This document shows, piece by piece, positions 6,532 through 13,399 of a stretch of DNA of 17,755 bases. The position numbers were made by a program, and so were the translations under genes. The notes under the pieces were generated by a model. The model searched no databases, had not been told where the DNA came from, and saw only the letters and a program-made list of their open reading frames with translations. How positions within the stretch are numbered: position 1 is the first letter of the stretch; every line of letters starts with the position of its first letter. Origin of the DNA: an uncultured bacterium (GTDB taxonomy: Bacteria > Actinomycetota > Coriobacteriia > Coriobacteriales > Coriobacteriaceae); NCBI GenBank assembly GCA_905215205.1, contig CAJMPK010000017.1, positions 1-17,755 of the forward strand. Reading direction: 5' to 3'.

Positions 6532-9297
6532 TTACTCGGCGCTCTTGAGGGCGCCGACCATGTCGATCTTGTTGAGGGTACGATTGGTGGCGAGGTTGAC
6601 GATAAACGTAAAGCCAAAGGAAAGCACCACGGCGAGCACGAAGCTCAGCGGCTCGACTTCAACGTCAAAGTACAGCGACGGCATCTGCAAAATGTAGGTA
6701 AAGCTCTCGGCCAGCAAACCGCCTAGCGGTACACCCAGAGCGGCGCCAATCGCCGTGAGGATCAACGTCTCCTTGTTGACGTAATGGTGCACCTCGCCGC
6801 GACGGAAGCCCAGAACCTTGATGGTCGCCAGCTCGCGTTCGCGCTCGGAGATATTCGTGTTGGACAGCGTAAACACCACCACAAACGATAGGCACGCTGC
6901 CATAAAGGTCACGAGCACCACGACAGAATTGATAATCGTAAAGTTCGCCTCGTAGTTCTGCCAATGTTCGGCCGTGCTCGAAATCGTAAGCCAACCGTCA
7001 CTCTTAAGCTTCTTGCTAAACGCAATCTGGTCGGCCGACGAACCCTTAAGCAGCACAAAAACGCCGTTAAGGCGTGCACTTCGACCGAACGCGCGCTCAT
7101 AGGTGCCCTGCGTCATGTAAAGCGTGTTGCCCAGATAGTTAAGCGAAATGTCGCTGACTTTGACCTTGGCAACATTGAGCGACGAATCCTGGACGTGCGC
7201 CGTATCGCCCGGTTGAATCCCCAGTACCAGCTGTGAACTCTTGCTCAGATACACGTCTCCGTCACGCAAAGACAGCGGTTCTTTGGACTCATCCTCCAGG
7301 CGCACGTAATCGCCCAAGTCACCCGTGCGGTCATCAGGAATCACGATGAGCTGCACGGTCTCGCTCTTGCCGCCGAACGTAAAGGTGACGTTGTCAGTTA
7401 TAATCGGCAGGGTCGAGGTCACGGTCACGTTGGAATCATTGGCTGCGCTGCGCTCATCCAATGCCGCGCACGTCTGCGGAAAATCGTCGGGATTGGCGAC
7501 CGCCAACAAGTCATAGCGCGTGATATGCCCGTACTGTTTGGGCGAAAGCGCCACCGACGTATCGCGGATGCCCATACCGCAGATCACGAGCGCCGTGCAG
7601 CCGGCGATACCGAAGATGGTCATAAAGGCACGCTTTTTGTAGCGGAACAGGTTACGCGCCGCTACCTTGTTCAAAAAGCCCATGCGGCGCCAAATAAAGC
7701 CGATGCGCTCAAGCAAGATGCGCGAGCCGGCACGTGGGGCCTTGGGACGCATGAGCGAGGCAGGGGTCTCGGCCATCTCGTGGCGGCAGGCAATAATCGT
7801 AGCGCCCACCACGCCCACGGCAAATAGCGCCACCGACACGAGCGACGACACGATGTCGTACGAAAGCAGCATCTGGGGCAGCGAATACATGTCGTCGAAC
7901 ACCGTAAACAAGAACAGCGGCAGGCCCACAAAGCCGATGATATTGCCGAGCACGCCACCGATCAGACACGCCCACAGCGCGTAGTCCACGTATTTGGACA
8001 GGATGCGCCCGCGCGAGTAGCCAAGCGCCTTGTACAGGCCAATGAGCGTGCGTTCCTCCTCGACCATGCGCGTGGCGGTGGTGAGGCTGATGAGCACGGC
8101 GACGATAAAGAAGATGAACGGGAACACCGTGGCGATGGCCTCAATTGACGAGCTATCGCTCTCCACGCTCGAGTAGCTTGCGATGTTATCGCGGTCCTGG
8201 ATGTACCAGGTGCATTCACCCAGATCGGAAAGCTCGGCGCGGGCGTCGGCAAAATGCTGGTCGGCGGCGGCGCGGCGCTGGTCCAACTCGGCCTGAGCCT
8301 GGACGCGCTCCTCGCTGCCCTCGGCCATACGGTCGATGTTGTCCTGTTCAATCCCAAAGAGCATATTCGCCTGGCGCTCGGCCGCATCTAAGCTTGCCGG
8401 CGTGTCGACCGTCAGCTCCTGAGCGCGCGCCTTCTCACGCTCCTCGCGGATCTTCTCGATATTGCCTTTGACCTCGTTGATCTTTGTCGTGTAGGCATCC
8501 GAATAGGAGTTGAGGCTCTTGGCTCCCTCGACGATCACGTGGACCGCGGAGTAGGAAGAAGATGTCGCGGCATCCTCGCTCACATAGAACTTATAGTCCG
8601 CCGCCGAAGCAGCGCGAAAGGCGTTGACTGTCGAGTCGGAGCTCACGTCGGTAGGATCGAGGACCTCGGCCGTAATGGTGTACTCGCCCGCGGCAAACTG
8701 ATCCTTGGCGCTTTGGTTCGATGAGCTCGCGTCATTGGCGGCAAAACTCACCGTATCGCCGAGCTTTTTGCCCGAAGCCTTCAGGAACTTCGAAGTCACC
8801 GCGACCTCATCGGCGCTCTCGGGCAAATCGCCGCTCACGAGCACAGGCTGATCGATGTTCTCCTTGGAGAGACTCTGCACGACCACGCGCTCGTGCGTTG
8901 TGCCCACGGCGGTGTAGGCGGTCTCGGTGTAGATACCCTCGGCCGTCTCGACGCCGTCGACCTCTTGGATAGCCGCGAGATCGTCGCGCGTAAGGCCATA
9001 GGTCGACTGCACGTTAATGTCATAGACATTCTGCTGGTCAAAGTAGGCGTCGACCGAATCGCACAGGTCCTCGCAGCCCGCCTTAAGGCCGCACATCACG
9101 CTCACGCCGAGCGCGGTGATGACCACGATAGATAGGAAGCGCTTAAGACTGCCGCGGATTGTGCGATAGATGCCACGGCGAAAAACCGTCGGCACCATAT
9201 CGTTTGAGCTTTGGGCGGCGCGGTAGGTCGCGAACTCCCGGTCGCGACTCACGTGCTGCGTATCGTGGTTTTGGCCGTTTTGGCGATCTTGGTCCAT
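6532..9297 (-). CDS. FtsX-family ABC transporter permease, two-module, with extracytoplasmic coiled coil
   Basis: Inner-membrane permease of a MacB/FtsX-type ABC system, 921 aa. Eight membrane segments fall into two modules: one at about 52-72, three between about 385 and 505, one at about 557-577, then three in the C-terminal 140 residues. The FtsX cytoplasmic coupling motifs are visible twice (TLIGLYKALGYSRGRI and ELATIKVLGFRRGEV). The first extracytoplasmic domain (about 75-385) contains a charged, Ala/Glu/Arg-rich predicted coiled coil at about 262-358; the second domain (about 580-785) is beta-like. The ATG at 9297 starts five bases after the ATPase stop; a GTG at 9309 overlapping that gene is an alternative adding four residues. 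Such permeases usually transmit mechanical work to the periplasm or export lipids or peptides rather than small solutes; the substrate is unknown. Confidence 0.9.
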   Translation of the reverse strand: MDQDRQNGQNHDTQHVSRDREFATYRAAQSSNDMVPTVFRRGIYRTIRGSLKRFLSIVVITALGVSVMCGLKAGCEDLCDSVDAYFDQQNVYDINVQSTYGLTRDDLAAIQEVDGVETAEGIYTETAYTAVGTTHERVVVQSLSKENIDQPVLVSGDLPESADEVAVTSKFLKASGKKLGDTVSFAANDASSSNQSAKDQFAAGEYTITAEVLDPTDVSSDSTVNAFRAASAADYKFYVSEDAATSSSYSAVHVIVEGAKSLNSYSDAYTTKINEVKGNIEKIREEREKARAQELTVDTPASLDAAERQANMLFGIEQDNIDRMAEGSEERVQAQAELDQRRAAADQHFADARAELSDLGECTWYIQDRDNIASYSSVESDSSSIEAIATVFPFIFFIVAVLISLTTATRMVEEERTLIGLYKALGYSRGRILSKYVDYALWACLIGGVLGNIIGFVGLPLFLFTVFDDMYSLPQMLLSYDIVSSLVSVALFAVGVVGATIIACRHEMAETPASLMRPKAPRAGSRILLERIGFIWRRMGFLNKVAARNLFRYKKRAFMTIFGIAGCTALVICGMGIRDTSVALSPKQYGHITRYDLLAVANPDDFPQTCAALDERSAANDSNVTVTSTLPIITDNVTFTFGGKSETVQLIVIPDDRTGDLGDYVRLEDESKEPLSLRDGDVYLSKSSQLVLGIQPGDTAHVQDSSLNVAKVKVSDISLNYLGNTLYMTQGTYERAFGRSARLNGVFVLLKGSSADQIAFSKKLKSDGWLTISSTAEHWQNYEANFTIINSVVVLVTFMAACLSFVVVFTLSNTNISERERELATIKVLGFRRGEVHHYVNKETLILTAIGAALGVPLGGLLAESFTYILQMPSLYFDVEVEPLSFVLAVVLSFGFTFIVNLATNRTLNKIDMVGALKSAE

Positions 9298-9302
9298 GAG
9301 CG

Positions 9303-10004
9303 CTACCACTCGATCGTCTCGATAGGCACGGGATTTTGCTGGACCGTCTCGCTCTCCACGCGGCCGCTCTTAAAGCGGATCAGGCGATCGGCCATGGGTG
9401 CCAGCGCGGAGTTGTGGGTGATGATAATGACCGTGATGCCCTGCTTGCGGCAAGTGTCCTGCAGCAGCTGCAAGATCTGCTTGCCGGTTTTGTAGTCGAG
9501 TGCACCCGTGGGCTCGTCACATAAAAGAAGCTTGGGGGTCTTGGCCAGTGCGCGGGCAATGGACACGCGCTGTTGCTCGCCGCCCGAAAGCTGCGCGGGA
9601 AAGTTGGCGAGACGCTCACCCAGACCAACCTGGCAAAGCGTTTGCTCGGCATCGAGCGAATCGGGGCAGATTTGCGCCGCGAGCTCGACGTTCTCGAGCG
9701 CCGTCAAGTTGGGGACCAAATTGTAGAACTGGAAGACAAAGCCGACGTCGGCGCGGCGATATTCCACGAGCTGTGCCTCGTTGGCGGAGCTCACGTCTCG
9801 CCCGTCCACCCTCACGGTGCCGGAGGTCGCCGTATCCATGCCGCCCAGAATGTTGAGCGCCGTGGTCTTGCCGGCACCCGAAGCACCCAAAATGATGGCG
9901 AGCTCGCCGCGCTCGACCGTAAAGCTCGCGCCATCGAGCGCATGAATGCGGGCATCACCCTCGCCGTATGCTTTGATGACGTCTTTGAATTCGATATAGG
10001 CCAT
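9303..10004 (-). CDS. ABC transporter ATP-binding protein (MacB/LolD type)
   Basis: Cytoplasmic ATPase subunit that powers the adjacent FtsX-type permease. All hallmarks are present in 233 aa: Walker A GASGAGKTT (40-48), Q-loop Q92 (in FVFQFYNLVPNLTA), signature LSGGEQQR (139-146), Walker B LLLCDEP with catalytic E164, D-loop ALD and switch H197 (in ITHNSALA). FQFYNLVPNLTA and the Walker B context are typical of the LolD/MacB/BceA group. It is almost contiguous with the permease (5-bp gap) and 85 bp from the histidine kinase stop, a gap occupied by palindromic repeat copy 3. Confidence 0.94.
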   Translation of the reverse strand: MAYIEFKDVIKAYGEGDARIHALDGASFTVERGELAIILGASGAGKTTALNILGGMDTATSGTVRVDGRDVSSANEAQLVEYRRADVGFVFQFYNLVPNLTALENVELAAQICPDSLDAEQTLCQVGLGERLANFPAQLSGGEQQRVSIARALAKTPKLLLCDEPTGALDYKTGKQILQLLQDTCRKQGITVIIITHNSALAPMADRLIRFKSGRVESETVQQNPVPIETIEW

Positions 10005-10037
10005 CGATCGGTTCCAATCTGGTCGGATAACTCTTTA

Positions 10038-10065
10038 GTATTACCCATTTCGCACCGACCAAAAA
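10038..10065 (-). promoter_or_regulatory. Possible promoter of the ABC genes formed partly from the repeat
   Basis: On the minus strand TTTTTG (10065 to 10060), inside repeat copy 3, lies 16 bp from TAATAC (10043 to 10038), 33 bases before the ATPase ATG. The match is modest. It would let the ABC genes be transcribed apart from the two-component genes. Confidence 0.3.
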
Positions 10066-10093
10066 GGGACAGGTTGATTTTGGCAGGTTTTAG
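10054..10093 (-). repeat. Palindromic dispersed repeat, copy 3 (inverted, weakened stem)
   Basis: The arms are accgaccaaaa (10054-10064) and ttttggcaggt (10078-10088), around a loop that differs at one base from the complement of the copy 1/2 loop. One mismatch and one G-U wobble weaken the stem. The histidine kinase TAA stop (complement of 10090-10092) lies at the end of the element, as for the M18 peptidase in copy 2, although the loop is in the opposite orientation relative to the gene. Confidence 0.8.
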
Positions 10094-11451
10094 AGGCGGA
10101 CGGTGAAGGTAATCTGGTTGCCGTGGCCGCAGACAGAAGCGCTCCCGCCATGGGCCTCGGCGATGGCTCGCACCACGGATAGGCCCACGCCCGAACCGCC
10201 TGTCTTGGAGCTGCGCGAGACATCTGCGCGGTAGAAGCGGTCGAACAGCCGGTCCAGGTCACCCTCGGGCAGCTCGTCCACGGCGTTCGATACGACAAGT
10301 TCGGCGGCGCCCTTACCCTGACCGCGCGAGGCCGCGCGCAGGCTTAGCTCAATCACGCTGTCCTCGCTTGCGTAGCGTGTGGCGTTATCCAGCAGCAACT
10401 CAACCACCTGCGCCACCGCTGCAGCGTCGGCATGGGCCCGCACGCCGCTCGCAATCGACGTCGACAGACGCTTGCCACGCGAAACCGCCACCGACTCAAA
10501 CGGCACCGCTGCCTTGTCCACTGCCTCCGAAAGATCGATCGATGTCATGGTAAAGCCCGCCGAGCCCTCGTCCATACGAGCCAAAAATACCAGACGCTCC
10601 GTGAGCGCCGTCAACCGTGCAACCTGTTCGTGAATGCTCTGCGTCCACTCGCTCTCGCCGCTCTCAATTTCCTGCACCTCGTTAGCGGCATCAATCACGG
10701 CCAGCGGCGTCTTGATCTCGTGGCTTGCATCGGTAATAAAGCGCTTTTGCTTGCTGTAGCTCTCGACCATCGGGCGAATTACCGCACCCGAGGCGCCCGC
10801 CACAATTGCCAGCACCGCCAACCAGCCAATACAACTGATTGCCACGCTCGCGCTCAAAAACGAATGAAAGCTTGCGAGCTCGCGCGAGCAGTCCACGAAC
10901 ACATAGGTGGTCTCATCGTCTTGAGCCGTAGTGGTATAGCGATAATTGCCAGAAAAACCCGAGACCCAACCCTTGGAATGCAGCTTTGCGGCAATGCTGG
11001 CGGCGCGCTTGGCGCCCACCGCGGCAATGCGGGCCGTATTGACATCGGCAACCTGTCCGGCGGCAATCGTCACCGTAAAGTAGCGCGTGTCGAAGGGAGA
11101 CTCCGCCGTCATACCTTCGAAGTGCCTGATGCGAACGCCCGCTTGGCTATCGCTGGCATCCTTGCCATTAGCGGGATCATCTTTAGGCTCGTCCCCCCAA
11201 TCGATACCGTCCTTGCCCGCCAGGATATAGCCCAGGCGCGCATCGGCCATTTTGCAGACATGCGAATAATTGACGATGTTGATGCCGGCGATGATGAGTG
11301 TGAGCACCACGGTCACGGCGCCCATGGCAACGAGGATAGACTTGCGACGCAGGCGACGGCCCAATGCGTCAACAGAATTTGCCCGCCCCGTACTACTCGA
11401 GGCGGTGTGGAACCGCTCCGTCATGCGCTTGCACCACGAGCGTACGCTCAC
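10090..11451 (-). CDS. Sensor histidine kinase of a two-component system
   Basis: Membrane sensor kinase, 453 aa, that phosphorylates the adjacent regulator. Layout: transmembrane helix 38-62, extracytoplasmic sensor domain about 63-198 with no recognised fold, second helix 199-223, then HisKA with the phosphoacceptor H244 (in DASHEIKTPL), N-box with N356 (in ELLLDNATRY) and G-box GGSGVGLS (418-425). No clear HAMP domain is seen: the helix leads almost directly into the dimerisation domain. The GTG start overlaps the regulator TGA by four bases (GTGA), implying translational coupling; an ATG nine codons later is an alternative. Its large extracytoplasmic domain differs from BceS-type kinases, which have almost none, so it may sense a ligand directly. 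Confidence 0.94.
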   Translation of the reverse strand: MSVRSWCKRMTERFHTASSSTGRANSVDALGRRLRRKSILVAMGAVTVVLTLIIAGINIVNYSHVCKMADARLGYILAGKDGIDWGDEPKDDPANGKDASDSQAGVRIRHFEGMTAESPFDTRYFTVTIAAGQVADVNTARIAAVGAKRAASIAAKLHSKGWVSGFSGNYRYTTTAQDDETTYVFVDCSRELASFHSFLSASVAISCIGWLAVLAIVAGASGAVIRPMVESYSKQKRFITDASHEIKTPLAVIDAANEVQEIESGESEWTQSIHEQVARLTALTERLVFLARMDEGSAGFTMTSIDLSEAVDKAAVPFESVAVSRGKRLSTSIASGVRAHADAAAVAQVVELLLDNATRYASEDSVIELSLRAASRGQGKGAAELVVSNAVDELPEGDLDRLFDRFYRADVSRSSKTGGSGVGLSVVRAIAEAHGGSASVCGHGNQITFTVRL

Positions 11452-12137
11452 GCCCGCTCGTCCCCTTCGACAACCTCAAGCGAATAGCCCTGATTGCGCG
11501 ATGCGCGAATGACCACGTTGGCACCAAGCGCCGTCAGCTTTTTGCGCAGATACGAGATGTAGACCCACACCACGTTGGCGCCTTCGGGCGCATCCTCACC
11601 CCAAACTTCGAGCATCAGACGCTCGGTGGGCATGCGCGTGCCGGCGTTGCGCATAAAGAGTTCCATAAGCTGAAACTCACGATTGGCCAGGTGCTCCTCG
11701 CCCAAGGGACCCACAAGCGTGCACGATGCCGTGTCGAGGCGCATGTTGCCCACACTGAGCGTCGTGGCGTCAATTGCCGTCGCGGCACGCGTCATGGCAC
11801 GAATGCGAGCGAGCAGCTCCTTGGCGGCAAACGGCTTGGTCAGATAATCGTTGGCACCGGCATCCAGGCCCTCGACCTTATCGGACACCTCGCTTTTGGC
11901 CGTGAGCATAATGATGGGCAGACGCTTACCGGCGGCGCGTGTGCGCTTGAGCACCTCGATGCCATCCATGCCGGGCATCATGATATCCAGGATTGCGGCA
12001 TCGTAGTCGTTGGCAAGCAGATATTCGAGCGCCGTCAGACCGTCGAGCGCGGTATCGACCTCGTAGTCGCTATGTTGAAGAATCGCGGTAAGGGCGCGGG
12101 AGAGACCGGGTTCGTCCTCGGCAAGCATCAGTTTCAT
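11448..12137 (-). CDS. OmpR/PhoB-family response regulator
   Basis: DNA-binding transcription regulator, 229 aa. The N-terminal receiver domain has the acidic pair E7/D8, phosphoacceptor D51 (in AAILDIMMPGMDG), the conserved Thr in IIMLTAKSE and the Lys in YLTKPF. From about 128 a winged-helix domain follows, with the typical LANREFQLMELFMRN and VWVYISYLRKKL segments and a C-terminal GYSLEV. First gene of the four-gene block; a strong aaaggag ribosome site lies just upstream of the ATG. It probably controls its own operon and the ABC genes downstream (inference from layout and from direct repeats in its upstream region). Confidence 0.95.
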   Translation of the reverse strand: MKLMLAEDEPGLSRALTAILQHSDYEVDTALDGLTALEYLLANDYDAAILDIMMPGMDGIEVLKRTRAAGKRLPIIMLTAKSEVSDKVEGLDAGANDYLTKPFAAKELLARIRAMTRAATAIDATTLSVGNMRLDTASCTLVGPLGEEHLANREFQLMELFMRNAGTRMPTERLMLEVWGEDAPEGANVVWVYISYLRKKLTALGANVVIRASRNQGYSLEVVEGDERA

Positions 12138-12157
12138 GGTTGCTCCTTTGGCGCACG

Positions 12158-12163
12158 ACTATA
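12158..12163 (-). promoter_or_regulatory. Possible -10 element for the regulator-kinase operon
   Basis: TATAGT on the minus strand, 20 bases upstream of the response regulator ATG. No good -35 is found at 16-18 bp, which would fit a promoter needing an activator. Confidence 0.4.
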
Positions 12164-12202
12164 CAGGTTTCGATACTGCCGATGATAGCGCACCGTCAGC
12201 CG

Positions 12203-12220
12203 CCTTAGCGCAGCCTTAGC
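12203..12220 (-). promoter_or_regulatory. Direct repeat GCTAAGG-N4-GCTAAGG, candidate regulator box
   Basis: On the minus strand two identical 7-mers (GCTAAGG) are spaced by ctgc, an 11-bp period, about 40 bp upstream of the TATAGT element. A third partial copy, GGCTAAGCC, is at 12256-12264. Tandem half-sites one helical turn apart are typical of OmpR/PhoB-type binding sites, so this is a candidate autoregulatory site. Confidence 0.45.
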
Positions 12221-12264
12221 TGCTCAACCTGCGCGTTTTCAAATACGCAGGATATGGCTTAGCC

Positions 12265-12292
12265 AAACTTAAGGCGCAGACGCCGAGCGCCT
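12265..12292 (-). terminator. Possible terminator of the alkyltransferase gene
   Basis: On the minus strand aggcgc (12292 to 12287) pairs with gcgcct (12277 to 12272) and is followed by taagttt. The stem is only 6 bp and lies about 75 bases past the stop codon, so this is tentative. Confidence 0.35.
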
Positions 12293-12365
12293 GGACGCAT
12301 GCCGGCCGTGAAAAGACAGCGACTCGTCCTTTCGCGGCGTCCTAGTTATGCAAAGTGTTCGTGCC

Positions 12366-12944
12366 TTACTCCTCGTACGCGCCCTCAAGCCGCAGCAGCC
12401 ACTCCTTGCGATCAAGCCCGCCGGCATATCCGTTGAGCGATCCGTCGGCCGCCACCACGCGATGGCACGGCACAATAATCGATATGGGATTACGCGCGAC
12501 CGCAGCCCCCACCGCACGAGGAGACACAACGGGATCCTCATTTCCCGGTGCACGATGTCGAGCCGCAACACGTTGGGCGATCTCGCCATACGTGGCGACC
12601 TCGCCGCGCGGAATAGAAAGCAGCTCAAACCAAACCTCGCGCTGAAACGCCGTACCAATCATATGCAACGGCGGCGTAAACCGAGGTTCCTGCCCTGCAA
12701 AATAAGCATTCAGCCAAGCCCAGGAGCGCTCAAGCACCGAAGAGGCCGCACCATTTGCCGGACTCACCGGCGATATGCCACCAATACCGGAAACCGCATC
12801 GGCGCCTTCAACATGTTCGGAGTCTTCACGGAGAAGCGTAGAGCCAAAGTGCTCCTGCCCCTCAAACCAAAGCCCAGTCAAACCGCGGCCATCAGCGGCA
12901 AGCAAAATCTCGCCCAAAGGCGAAGCAAACGTCGTCGTGACCAC
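12366..12944 (-). CDS. ogt: Methylated-DNA--protein-cysteine S-methyltransferase
   Basis: Suicide DNA-repair protein that transfers the alkyl group from O6-methylguanine to its own cysteine. The product is 192 aa. The C-terminal catalytic domain carries the active-site Cys C160 (in IIVPCHRVV), preceded by the helix-turn-helix region GEVATYGEIAQ and followed by GSLNGYAGGLDRKEWLLRLE. Two stretches look inserted relative to a minimal family member: a Gly/Ser/Ala-rich linker at about 41-68, and APGNEDPVVSP at 132-142 between the HTH and the active site. The GTG start is supported by aaaggag six bases upstream. It is the last gene before a 228-bp gap to the regulator operon and probably has its own promoter in the repeat-rich region upstream. 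Confidence 0.94.
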   Translation of the reverse strand: MVTTTFASPLGEILLAADGRGLTGLWFEGQEHFGSTLLREDSEHVEGADAVSGIGGISPVSPANGAASSVLERSWAWLNAYFAGQEPRFTPPLHMIGTAFQREVWFELLSIPRGEVATYGEIAQRVAARHRAPGNEDPVVSPRAVGAAVARNPISIIVPCHRVVAADGSLNGYAGGLDRKEWLLRLEGAYEE

Positions 12945-13004
12945 CAGCGGCTCCTTTCAAAACTTCGCACCATAATACCGCGAATTGTGCAGACAACCCC
13001 AATC

Positions 13005-13154
13005 GACCCCAAAGTCACCCAAGGCAGCAGGCGCGCAGCGCCGGGGCTGCCGCACGACCCCAAAGTCCCCGCAGGCAGCAGGCGCAACGCGCCGCAGCTG
13101 CCGGCCGAGCCCCACAGTCCCCAAAGGCGGCAGGCACGAAGTGCCGGGGCCGCC
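13005..13154. repeat. Three tandem 51/52-bp units, each a two-part hairpin
   Basis: Units begin near 13005, 13056 and 13108. Each has a cccc(a)nagt lead, then a hairpin made of a 6-bp stem, a 1x3 internal loop, a 5-bp stem and a 3-nt loop. Six-bp arms: 13023-13028/13046-13051, 13074-13079/13097-13102, 13126-13131/13149-13154. Five-bp arms: 13030-13034/13038-13042, 13081-13085/13089-13093, 13133-13137/13141-13145. Unit 3 has paired changes (ggcagc/gctgcc to ggcggc/gccgcc; ggcgc/gcgcc to ggcac/gtgcc) that keep every pair. It lies in the 455-bp gap (12945-13399) between the alkyltransferase and asd. Confidence 0.85.
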
Positions 13155-13255
13155 GCCGGGACTAGGGCCCGCAACAGCCACGTGCCCTCACATCAGCCCA
13201 GCGGCCCCAACCAACAACGGCCCCATCGCAAGCCGCTCGCAGCCGAGTCACCGCA

Positions 13256-13385
13256 GGCGGGGGCCGGGCTTAGTTTTCAGAACACTCCGCAGACCAGTGT
13301 GGCGCCTTGTCCGCGGCTCCGAAGAAGCAGGACAAGGCGCCACACATGGTCAAGGACGTTCTGAAAACTAAGCCCGGCCCCCGCC
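13256..13385. repeat. 130-bp palindrome downstream of asd
   Basis: The outer arms are a perfect 28-bp pair, 13256-13283 and 13358-13385 (core gggcttagttttcagaac). After an internal loop, gacca (13292-13296) pairs with tggtc (13347-13351). Past one bulged base, gtgtggcgccttgtcc (13297-13312) pairs with ggacaaggcgccacac (13330-13345). The apical loop has 17 nt. It begins 14 bases past the asd stop. No T-run follows on the minus strand, so it is not a classical terminator. No credible coding frame crosses it. Confidence 0.88.
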
Positions 13386-13399
13386 GGACAGGTCAACCG

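Noticed and set aside
13005..13154. Possible CRISPR array
   Set aside because: Only three contiguous units that vary internally, no unique spacers of constant length and no cas genes.
12957..13371. Several frames across the tandem repeats that look like 17-residue protein repeats
   Set aside because: The unit spacing is 51 then 52, which breaks the frame, and substitutions preserve hairpin pairing rather than codons.
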